Source: Alphaproteobacteria bacterium (lineage in GTDB: Bacteria > Pseudomonadota > Alphaproteobacteria > Micropepsales > Micropepsaceae). From it: a stretch of DNA of 27,061 nt. The stretch covers positions 1 to 27,061 of the forward strand of contig QKCS01000216.1 in NCBI GenBank assembly GCA_003246795.1, written 5' to 3'. A program made the translations under genes and the position numbers. Of this stretch, positions 17,541 to 24,184 are shown piece after piece (within the stretch, counting starts at the first letter, position 1; the number at the start of each line of letters is the position of its first letter). The notes under the pieces were generated by a model. That model was not told the DNA's origin and did no database searches. It saw only the letters and a program-made list of their open reading frames with translations.

Positions 17541-18431
17541 TCAAGCCGTGTTCGGCTGTAAACCATCGCCGGAGATCGGTCGGACTTCGATCGGCTCGTC
17601 TTCGTAGGCGGGCCCAACGGCGCCCGGACGGCCCGCCAGCGCATGCGCCACGCCGTCGGCGACAAGACGCTCGCATTCGGCGGTGAGTTCCTTGCGCGAC
17701 CGAAACTGATCCAACGTCAACGGCGGATGATAGTGCACCATCACGTCGATCGGTCCCAGGCAAAACGCTTCCCACAGATGGGGCACGAGCTCCATGTCGC
17801 CGTACCACGCAAAGAAGGGCCGCAGCTCCCGCCCCAAGGGAATGCCGTGCAGACGCGTGTAAGCGATCGAAACGGGTTGCACGAGCACGCGGCGCACCTG
17901 TCCGTCGGCGTCCTTGACCATCGCATCCGCGGAACTCAAGAGCGCGCTCTTGAACGGCAGGACGCGATTGCCGTCGTTCGACGTGCCTTCGGGGAACAGC
18001 ACGATCGTGCCGCCCTGCTCCAGCCGCTCGCGGATACGGTCGCGTTGCGCGGCGGCGCGCGTGCGACGCTCGCGTTCGACGAAGACCGTACGCGCGAGTT
18101 TCGACAGCGTTCCGAACAAAGGCCAGTTCGCGACCTCCGACTTCGCGATGAACGCGACGGGGATCACGGCGGCGAGCACCGGCATGTCGAGGTAGGACGT
18201 GTGGTTCGATGCAAGCAGCACGCCGCGCTCCCGGCACGGCCGCCCGAAGGTTTCGACGCGAATGCCCAAGAGCGCGCAAAGTCCCCGCGCGTACTTGATC
18301 GGCAGCGTGTCGCGCAGCGCCCAATTGAACTTCAGCGCCAGCCATTGCAGCGGCACGAATCCCACCGTCAGAGCCAGGAACCCCGCCGACACCCCGACGC
18401 CACGCAGGGTTCGCATGACGTCGCGCCTCAT
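17541..18431 (-). CDS. plsC: 1-acyl-sn-glycerol-3-phosphate acyltransferase (PlsC family)
   Basis: A membrane-associated enzyme of 296 residues that acylates lysophosphatidic acid in phospholipid synthesis. A hydrophobic N-terminal segment (VSAGFLALTVGFVPLQWLAL) is followed by the catalytic HX4D motif NHTSYLD (about 77-83), the VFVERE block and the substrate motif FPEGTS (about 145-150). A paralogous function such as ornithine-lipid formation (OlsA) cannot be excluded from sequence. The C-terminal 30 residues are polar and family-specific. The ATG at 18431 overlaps the fur stop as ATGA, so the two are co-transcribed. Confidence 0.88.
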   Translation of the reverse strand: MRRDVMRTLRGVGVSAGFLALTVGFVPLQWLALKFNWALRDTLPIKYARGLCALLGIRVETFGRPCRERGVLLASNHTSYLDMPVLAAVIPVAFIAKSEVANWPLFGTLSKLARTVFVERERRTRAAAQRDRIRERLEQGGTIVLFPEGTSNDGNRVLPFKSALLSSADAMVKDADGQVRRVLVQPVSIAYTRLHGIPLGRELRPFFAWYGDMELVPHLWEAFCLGPIDVMVHYHPPLTLDQFRSRKELTAECERLVADGVAHALAGRPGAVGPAYEDEPIEVRPISGDGLQPNTA

Positions 18432-18862
18432 TTCTTGCGCTTCTTTTCGCCGTTGGCGCCTTCGAGCGGGACGCCGTACAACTCAAGCCGGTGATCGACG
18501 AGCTTGTAGCCCAACTTCTCGGCGACTTGCCGCTGAAGCTCTTCGATTTGCTCGTTGTGAAACTCGATCACCTGCCCCGACTGAACGTCGATCAAGTGGT
18601 CGTGATGTACATCCGGTATCTCTTCATACCGCGAACGGCCGTCGCGGAAGTCATGCCGCTCGAGAATGCCTGCTTCTTCGAGCAGCCGGACGGTTCGATA
18701 GACGGTCGCGATACTGATGTGCGAGTCGATGGCGGCCGCGCGCCGGTGCAATTCCTCCGCATCCGGATGATCGTGGGCTTCGGACAGCACGCGGGCGATC
18801 ACCCGGCGTTGTCCCGTCATCCGCAGACCCTTTTCGATGCAGAGTTTTTCGATCCGATCCAT
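18428..18862 (-). CDS. fur: Fur-family metal-responsive repressor (Fur/Mur type)
   Basis: A 144-residue winged-helix repressor. The DNA-binding domain includes GLRMTGQRRVIARVL and SIATVYRTVRLLEEAGI. The metal ligands are visible as His32, Glu80 or Glu81, His86, His87, Asp88, His89 and His124. The structural-zinc CxxC of E. coli Fur is absent: its equivalent reads DVQSGQVIEF. That is usual for alphaproteobacterial Fur, which in rhizobia often senses manganese and is then called Mur. Iron or manganese specificity cannot be told from sequence. It starts at the ATG at 18862 behind GGTGA, 90 bp after rimI, and leads into plsC. Confidence 0.93.
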   Translation of the reverse strand: MDRIEKLCIEKGLRMTGQRRVIARVLSEAHDHPDAEELHRRAAAIDSHISIATVYRTVRLLEEAGILERHDFRDGRSRYEEIPDVHHDHLIDVQSGQVIEFHNEQIEELQRQVAEKLGYKLVDHRLELYGVPLEGANGEKKRKK

Positions 18863-18952
18863 CGTTCACCGTGTGCAGCGAGCACCTGAAAGTTTGTAGT
18901 CCATTCCGCGCCGCGCCGAAAGCAGGCCAATTTCCCTGAACAGAGTGCGGGC

Positions 18953-19420
18953 TTAAGGCTGGTTAAGAGGTTTCCGCATCACGAGAGCATCGCCGCTTTC
19001 CGCACCATGTCGATAGTACGCCGAACGCCGCCCCACGACGGAAAAACCGTCACGCTCGTAAAGTTTGCGGGCGACCTCGTTCCGCTCTCCGACTTCGAGA
19101 AAGATCTGGTGCGCGCCATCGGTCCGCGCCAGATCGCAGGCAGCCGCCAACAATCCGCCGCCGAGACCGGACTGCCGAGCATCCTGCGAAACGCAGAACG
19201 TCAGCACCTCCGCATCGTCGACCACGACCTGCATCATGATGAACCCCAAGAGGGCGTCGTCCGCGTCGCCAACGGCAAGCAGCGCAAAGACGCCGTCGCG
19301 TGCGAGCAACGCTGCGATCGCCGCTTCCGGCCAGGCGTCGGGAAATGCCGACGCGTGCAGTGTCGCCATCGTCCCCGCCGCATCGGGCCCACCGCGGATG
19401 ATCCGAAAAGTTTGCCTCAT
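18953..19420 (-). CDS. rimI: GNAT-family N-acetyltransferase RimI
   Basis: A 155-residue acetyltransferase, known in enteric bacteria to acetylate the N-terminus of ribosomal protein S18. It shows the GNAT fold with FIMMQVVVDDAEVLTF, the acetyl-CoA loop RQSGLGGGLLAAAC and the later block IFLEVGERNEVARKLYERDGF. The ATG at 19420 overlaps the tsaB stop as ATGA. A longer open frame extends to 20164 inside tsaB and is rejected. Position next to tsaB is the standard linkage and is the main reason for choosing RimI over another GNAT enzyme; substrate specificity remains inferred. Confidence 0.87.
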   Translation of the reverse strand: MRQTFRIIRGGPDAAGTMATLHASAFPDAWPEAAIAALLARDGVFALLAVGDADDALLGFIMMQVVVDDAEVLTFCVSQDARQSGLGGGLLAAACDLARTDGAHQIFLEVGERNEVARKLYERDGFSVVGRRSAYYRHGAESGDALVMRKPLNQP

Positions 19421-20085
19421 GACGGAAGCTTGGCGTCCGGTGCACGCAGATATGCCGGCGTCGCCGGATAGCGTGCGGGATCCGCCTTCGCCGCGCGCTG
19501 CGCCAACAGCTTCGTGTCGATGCGCCGGACGTCCACGGTCGCCACGTCGCGCTCCATCAGACCGGCGACGACTGTCGCGCCGGAACCGGTCAGAGCCGCC
19601 GGTTCGGGAAGCATCCGTTCGAAGAGCGCCGCCGCGTCGCCAACCAGCAAGACGGCAGCCGTGGACAACGGCTCGACCATCGAATCGAACGCCTGAGCGT
19701 AGAGTTCGCCGCGCTTGGCATCGATCGCCGCCCCAACGCTGCGCCCCGGCTCGGCGCGCACCGCCTGCGCCGCAAGACATTCGAGCGTGGTCACGCCCAA
19801 GATCGCCGCGCCTGTCGCAAGCCGGATGCCTTTCGCAAACGCAAGTCCGACGCGTACGCCCGTGAAGGCGCCCGGACCGACAGTGACCGCGATACGGTCG
19901 AGCTGTTGAAACGTGATCCGGGCCGACGCGAACATGTCCGCGACCAGCGGCGGCAACGTTTCCGCCTGTGTTCCCGGTGGGTTGTCGGCTTCGGCACTCG
20001 CGATCACGTCGCCATCCCGCGTCGCAAGCGCTGCGCCGACCGGACCGAACGAAGTGTCGATCGCAAGAACCAGACGATCGTTCAT
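19417..20085 (-). CDS. tsaB: tRNA threonylcarbamoyladenosine biosynthesis protein TsaB
   Basis: A 222-residue member of the ASKHA fold that, with TsaD and TsaE, transfers the threonylcarbamoyl group to A37 of ANN-decoding tRNAs. It begins LVLAIDTSFGPVGAAL. It carries the family block DRIAVTVGPGAFTGVRVGLA (about 63-82), then the GAAIDAKRGELYAQAF region and the C-terminal PAYLRAP. Length is normal. The ATG at 20085 overlaps the stop of the upstream nitroreductase as ATGA, and its own stop overlaps rimI the same way, so the three are co-transcribed. Confidence 0.95.
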   Translation of the reverse strand: MNDRLVLAIDTSFGPVGAALATRDGDVIASAEADNPPGTQAETLPPLVADMFASARITFQQLDRIAVTVGPGAFTGVRVGLAFAKGIRLATGAAILGVTTLECLAAQAVRAEPGRSVGAAIDAKRGELYAQAFDSMVEPLSTAAVLLVGDAAALFERMLPEPAALTGSGATVVAGLMERDVATVDVRRIDTKLLAQRAAKADPARYPATPAYLRAPDAKLPS

Positions 20086-20672
20086 ACGATCTGGCAGGCC
20101 TCGTCGAATGCAAGGCGCGGCGAGCGCGGAAACACGCCGCTAGGATCGCCATAGCCCAGACCACAAATGAAATTCGACTTCACGCTCGAGTTCGGAAAGA
20201 ACTCTTGATCCACGCCCGCATTGTTGAAGCCCGACATCGGCCCGCAGTCGAGCCCGACGGCGCGCGCGGCCATGATCAAATATGCGCCCTGCAGCGTCCC
20301 GTTGCGAAACGCCGTCGTCTCGATGAGTTTGTCGTTGCCGACGAACCAGCTGCGCGCGTCGGCGTGCGGAAAGAGCTGCGGCAGCTTTTCGTAAAACTTG
20401 TAGTCCGTGCCGATGATGACGGTGACCGGCGCGGTCATGACCTTGTTGACGTTTCCAGGCGCCAAATGAGGCTCCAAGCGCTCGCGGCCTTCCGGCGTCG
20501 AAACGAAGACAAAGCGCGACGGCGAACAATTGGCGCTCGTCGGACCCATCCGAAGCAGATCGTAGAGCGCATGCAGCAGCGTCGGCGAAACCGGCCGGTC
20601 CTGCCACTTGTTTTGCGATCGCGCCGAGCGGAACAGCTGATCGAGAGCTTCGTCGGAAATGGCGTGATGCAC
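20082..20672 (-). CDS. rutE: RutE-like malonic semialdehyde reductase (nitroreductase family)
   Basis: A 196-residue flavin-dependent reductase. It resembles E. coli RutE along its whole length, with shared blocks MGPTSANCSPSRFVF, LPQLFPHADARSWF, ETTAFRNGTLQGAYLI and GLDCGPMSGF. RutE reduces malonic semialdehyde to 3-hydroxypropionate in pyrimidine breakdown, but no other rut genes are present here, so the substrate may differ. The start is GTG at 20672 with GAGGGG seven bases upstream; this gives exactly the usual RutE length. A frame open to 21113 runs into nfuA and is rejected. It sits between nfuA and tsaB, with an ATGA overlap to tsaB. Confidence 0.87.
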   Translation of the reverse strand: MHHAISDEALDQLFRSARSQNKWQDRPVSPTLLHALYDLLRMGPTSANCSPSRFVFVSTPEGRERLEPHLAPGNVNKVMTAPVTVIIGTDYKFYEKLPQLFPHADARSWFVGNDKLIETTAFRNGTLQGAYLIMAARAVGLDCGPMSGFNNAGVDQEFFPNSSVKSNFICGLGYGDPSGVFPRSPRLAFDEACQIV

Positions 20673-20752
20673 GTGGGAGCCCCTCGTTCTTGTCCGAACG
20701 CGTCCGCTTGTAGCAAGACCCGCGCGGCGCGGGGAAGCCCGCGTGGAAACGT

Positions 20753-21319
20753 CTAGGCAGACACGGCTTCGACCGTGTTCACCTCGGGAATGTAGTGGCG
20801 CAGCATGTTTTCGATGCCGTTCTTGAGCGTCATCGTCGAAGACGGGCATCCGGCGCACGCGCCGCGCAAGTTGAGGAACACGGTGCCCGACTTGCTCTCG
20901 AAGCCTCGGAACACGATATCGCCGCCGTCCTGCGCGACCGCAGGGCGAATGCGCGTGTCGAGCAATTCCTTGATCTGATCGACGATCTCCTCGTCTGCCG
21001 GATCGTATTCTTCCCGCGGCGCCTCGACCGCGGTCTCGCCCTCTATGACAGGCAAGCCTTGGGTAAAGTGCTCCATGATCGCACCCAGGATCATCGGCTT
21101 GAGCTGCGGCCAATCGGCGCCATTCTTCGTCACCGTGATGAAATCTTCGCCGAACATCACGCCGGCGACGCCATCGATCTCGAACAAACGCTGGGCCAAG
21201 GGCGACTTCGCCGCGGACGTGCGCGTCGGGAAGTCGGCGGCGCCCTCGGCCAGCACGGGCCGCCCGGGCAGGAACTTCATGGTCGCCGGATTGGGCGTCG
21301 ATTCCGTTTGGATGAACAT
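20753..21319 (-). CDS. nfuA: Fe-S cluster carrier NfuA/NifU-type scaffold
   Basis: A 188-residue iron-sulfur carrier. An N-terminal Nfu_N domain (about 1-88; MFIQTESTPNPATMKFLPG) precedes the NifU C-terminal domain (about 105-185) with the CxxC pair Cys155 and Cys158 in ACAGCPSS, which bind a cluster between two subunits. This is the eukaryote-like Nfu form typical of Alphaproteobacteria rather than the enteric NfuA with a degenerate A-type domain. It starts at the ATG at 21319 and is divergent from the adenylate cyclase across only 39 bp. A small GC hairpin without a U-tract follows in the gap before the rutE-like gene. Confidence 0.95.
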   Translation of the reverse strand: MFIQTESTPNPATMKFLPGRPVLAEGAADFPTRTSAAKSPLAQRLFEIDGVAGVMFGEDFITVTKNGADWPQLKPMILGAIMEHFTQGLPVIEGETAVEAPREEYDPADEEIVDQIKELLDTRIRPAVAQDGGDIVFRGFESKSGTVFLNLRGACAGCPSSTMTLKNGIENMLRHYIPEVNTVEAVSA

Positions 21320-21336
21320 GGGCTGCGCCTGTAGTT

Positions 21337-21348
21337 AGAAGAGCTTCT
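21337..21348. promoter_or_regulatory. Short dyad between divergent nfuA and adenylate cyclase genes
   Basis: AGAAG and CTTCT pair as a dyad around AG within the only 39 bp between the two divergent start codons. Promoters of both genes must overlap this space or lie inside the opposite coding region. The dyad is short and may be chance. Confidence 0.3.
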
Positions 21349-21358
21349 CAAGGTACAT

Positions 21359-22567
21359 TTGGCGGTCGTGAGCGAAAGTCAAGGCAAGCTCAAGCTCGGC
21401 GCACTGGGCGGCTCGGCCGCGGCGCATTTCCTGGCGGATCATCGAGGCGAAGGCCTGACGATCGAGGCGATTCTCGACGGCATGGCCACGCGCGCGATTA
21501 ACGATGGCATACCCCTACTTCGCGTGTCGATAAGCCTGTCCGACTATCGCCCGGACGTGATCGGCCGTTCGTACGCCTGGATGCGAGATCACGGCATCGA
21601 AATCGTCGACCGCGCCTACACGCCAAAGCGCAGCGAAACCTACGTCGAGAGTCCGATCAAAATCATCCACGACGGCGCCGACGCTTTGCGCCGTAGCCTT
21701 GAAGGTCCCGACGCACAACTCGACTTCGCGGTGACGCGTGAACTCGCGGAGAAGGGCGCGACGGACTACGTCGGCATGGCGATGGACTTCTCCGACGGCA
21801 CGCGCCAATTCGTGTCGTGGGCGACGGACCGGCCGGGCGGCTTTTCGACCGACGAGATCACGTTCTTTGATCTACTTCTGCCGCTCATGTGCATGCGCCT
21901 CGAACTCGCGCATGCGCGCCGCATCACCGAACAGCTGCTCACGACCTATCTGGGCAACGATGCGACGCGGCGCATCATGTCGGGCGACATCCGCCGCCTG
22001 CCGGGCGAGGACATCGCCGCGGTCATCTTCTATTGCGACCTTCGCGGCTTCACGCGTCTGACCGAGCGCCTGCCGCCGACCGAAGTCATCGCGCTCTTGG
22101 GCGAATACTACGACGCAGTCGCGGGCGCCGTGCGCCTGCACGGCGGCGACGTCATCAAGATGATCGGCGACGGCATGATCGCGATCTTCCCCATCGCACC
22201 CGGCATCGACGTCGGTCGGGCGGCCCGCGAAGCGCTGGACGCCGCACGCGAAGCCCGGGCGGCCTTGGCTGCCGTACCGCCCGAACGCCTTCCCAAAGGC
22301 GTGCCGCCTCTGCTCGCCGGGTTCGTTTTGCATGTCGGCCAGGTCACCTTCGGCAACATCGGCAGCCGGGACCGCCTCGACTTCACCGTCATCGGCCCCG
22401 CCGTGAACGAAGTCGCGCGGATCGAACCCCTGACGAAGGTGCTGGGTCACGCGCTTCTGTTGACGGCGGCGTTCGCCCAACTGCCGTCGGACATCGAAAC
22501 GCGTTCGCTCGGCTTCCACGTGCTACGCGGCGTCCGCGAACCCCGCGAGATCTTCACGCCGGCCTAG
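21359..22567 (+). CDS. Class III adenylate cyclase with N-terminal sensor-like domain
   Basis: A 402-residue soluble protein that should make cAMP. The catalytic domain (about 215-385) keeps every key residue: metal ligands Asp227 (YCDLRGFT) and Asp271 (MIGDGMIAIF), purine-specifying Lys267 and Asp341 (RLDFTVIGPA), and transition-state Asn350 and Arg354 (VNEVARIE). The Lys/Asp pair points to adenylate rather than guanylate cyclase. Residues about 30-190 have no motif I can name; their size and the linker helix before the cyclase suggest a GAF-like input domain. There is no membrane segment. The start is TTG at 21359 behind AAGGT; a GTG at 21368 is possible. It is divergent from nfuA and its stop overlaps that of the stress-protein gene. 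Confidence 0.92.
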   Translation: MAVVSESQGKLKLGALGGSAAAHFLADHRGEGLTIEAILDGMATRAINDGIPLLRVSISLSDYRPDVIGRSYAWMRDHGIEIVDRAYTPKRSETYVESPIKIIHDGADALRRSLEGPDAQLDFAVTRELAEKGATDYVGMAMDFSDGTRQFVSWATDRPGGFSTDEITFFDLLLPLMCMRLELAHARRITEQLLTTYLGNDATRRIMSGDIRRLPGEDIAAVIFYCDLRGFTRLTERLPPTEVIALLGEYYDAVAGAVRLHGGDVIKMIGDGMIAIFPIAPGIDVGRAAREALDAAREARAALAAVPPERLPKGVPPLLAGFVLHVGQVTFGNIGSRDRLDFTVIGPAVNEVARIEPLTKVLGHALLLTAAFAQLPSDIETRSLGFHVLRGVREPREIFTPA

Positions 22568-23064
22568 GCAAGCCCGTCGATCGCCTCGTCGCTCAAATGG
22601 CCGGGCACGATCGTCACTGGAATGGGATAGGCCTGCTGCGCCTGCTGAGCGACAAGCGACACCAGAGGTCCCGGCCCCTCGCGCGCCGTTCCCGACGCCA
22701 GCACCAGGATCGAGATGTCGGGATCTTCCGTGAGCAGGTCCATCAGCACGTCGCGCGACTTTCCTTCACGGATGACGATTTCGGGAAAGAGGCCCGAAAG
22801 GTGGTTCACCTCCCGCGCCGCCTCGTAGAGCATCTTCTCCGATTCCTGCATCGCCTCTTCGCGCATCGCGTCTTCGACCGAACGCCAATGCTGAAAATCG
22901 GCGGGCGAAACGACGGTCAGCAGTGTGACGAGACCGCCCGTGTGCTCCGCGCGCCGCGCCGCATAGCGCAGCGCCTTCCGATGTTCGGGCGACTTGTCGA
23001 CGACGACAAGAAACTTGCGCCGCCGCGGCGCCTCGCTCTCGCTCGTGGGTCCTGCTTCGGACAT
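22564..23064 (-). CDS. Universal stress protein (UspA family)
   Basis: A single Usp domain of about 166 residues: KFLVVVDKSPEHRKALRYAA at the N-terminus, VTLLTVVSP, EIVIREGKSRDVLMDLL and the C-terminal YPIPVTIVPG. The nucleotide-binding glycine signature G-2x-G-9x-G(S/T) is only partly kept: LASGTAREGPGPLVSLVAQ is seen instead, so ATP binding is uncertain. The ATG at 23064 is chosen; a GTG at 23073 would add three residues. It follows trpS by about 30 bp, an arrangement seen in many alphaproteobacteria. It converges on the cyclase gene and the two share the four bases CTAG as both stop codons. The role in stress is inferred from family only. Confidence 0.88.
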   Translation of the reverse strand: MSEAGPTSESEAPRRRKFLVVVDKSPEHRKALRYAARRAEHTGGLVTLLTVVSPADFQHWRSVEDAMREEAMQESEKMLYEAAREVNHLSGLFPEIVIREGKSRDVLMDLLTEDPDISILVLASGTAREGPGPLVSLVAQQAQQAYPIPVTIVPGHLSDEAIDGLA

Positions 23065-23095
23065 GGCTGTCACGATGACACGTCGCCGCCGTCCG

Positions 23096-24109
23096 TCAAC
23101 CCACGAAGCCGACGACGCGCCGCACGTCCGCGATCACGGGCGCGGCAAGCGCGCGCGCTTCTTCCGCGCCTTTGTGCAGAAGCCGGTCGATCTCCGCCGG
23201 ATCGGCGAGCAGCCGCCGCATCTCCGCCGCGATCGGCGAAAGCTTCGAAACGACGAGCTCCGAAAGCGCGCCCTTGAACGCCGAGAACTGCGCCCCGCGA
23301 AACCCGTCGAGCACCGCCTGTTTCGGCTGTTCCGAAAACGCGGCGTAGATCGAGATCAGGTTGTCGGCTTCGGGCCTGCCTTCGAGTTCTTTTTCCGCTT
23401 CCGGCAAAGGATGCGGATCCGTCTTGGCCTTGCGGAACTTCTGCGCGATCGCATCGGCGTCGTCGGTCAGATTGATGCGCGAGTAGTCCGACGGATCGGA
23501 CTTCGACATCTTCGCGGTCCCATCGCGCAAGCTCATGATGCGCATCCCGGGCCCCTGGATGATCGGTTCCGGAAGCGGGAAGAAATCGGCCACGCCGAAG
23601 TCATTGTTGAACTTTTGCGCGATGTCGCGCGCGAGCTCGACATGCTGCTTCTGGTCGTCGCCGACCGGCACATGCGTCGCCCGATAGGCCAGGATGTCCG
23701 CCGCCATCAGAACGGGATAGGCGTAAAGGCCGACGCTCATCGCCTCGCGATTCTTGCCGGCCTTGTCCTTGAATTGGGTCATGCGGTTCAGCCAGCCGAT
23801 GCGCGCCACGCAGTTGAGCACCCATGCGAGTTCCGCGTGGGCGGCGACCTGGGACTGATTGAAGATGATCGACCGCTTCGGATCGACGCCGCTCGCCATG
23901 TAGGCGGCCGCCACCTCGCGCGTCGCTTGCGCCAAGCTCTTCGGGTCGTGATCGACCGTCAGCGCGTGCATGTCGACGACGCAATAAATGCAGCGGTACT
24001 GATCCTGGAGCTTGAGCCAGTTGCGGATCGCCCCGAGGTAGTTGCCGAGATGCAGGTTCCCCGTGGGCTGCATCCCTGAGAACACCAATGAATTGTGCGA
24101 TCCGCTCAT
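23096..24109 (-). CDS. trpS: Tryptophanyl-tRNA synthetase
   Basis: A class I aminoacyl-tRNA synthetase of 337 residues that charges tRNA-Trp. The HIGH-type motif is TGNLHLGNY (about 16-24) and the second signature is KMSKS (200-204). Family blocks include [16 protein letters not shown] and [19 protein letters not shown]. The ATG at 24109 lacks a good ribosome binding site. A hairpin with a short U-tract ends 19 bp before it, so its expression may be attenuated or driven by read-through from glnD. Length and motifs are normal and the identification is secure. Confidence 0.98.
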   Translation of the reverse strand: MSGSHNSLVFSGMQPTGNLHLGNYLGAIRNWLKLQDQYRCIYCVVDMHALTVDHDPKSLAQATREVAAAYMASGVDPKRSIIFNQSQVAAHAELAWVLNCVARIGWLNRMTQFKDKAGKNREAMSVGLYAYPVLMAADILAYRATHVPVGDDQKQHVELARDIAQKFNNDFGVADFFPLPEPIIQGPGMRIMSLRDGTAKMSKSDPSDYSRINLTDDADAIAQKFRKAKTDPHPLPEAEKELEGRPEADNLISIYAAFSEQPKQAVLDGFRGAQFSAFKGALSELVVSKLSPIAAEMRRLLADPAEIDRLLHKGAEEARALAAPVIADVRRVVGFVG

Positions 24110-24128
24110 GAGGTTAACGTCCGAGTCG

Positions 24129-24175
24129 AAAAAGGCCCGGCGTTATGCGCCAGAGGAGCACTTGCCCGCAAGTGC
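24129..24175 (-). terminator. Tandem hairpins and short U-tract between glnD and trpS
   Basis: In the 75-bp gap the minus strand first has GCACTTGC/GCAAGTGC (24158-24175), a perfect 8-bp inverted repeat with a 2-nt loop. It then has GGCG/CGCC around CATAA, followed by GGGCC and five Ts (24133 to 24129). Together they resemble a weak intrinsic terminator of glnD or an attenuator of trpS; the second stem is only 4-5 bp. Confidence 0.45.
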
Positions 24176-24184
24176 GCCGGTGCA

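Noticed and set aside
20673..20752. Terminator between nfuA and the rutE-like gene
   Set aside because: A 6-bp GC hairpin exists but no U-tract follows on the minus strand.
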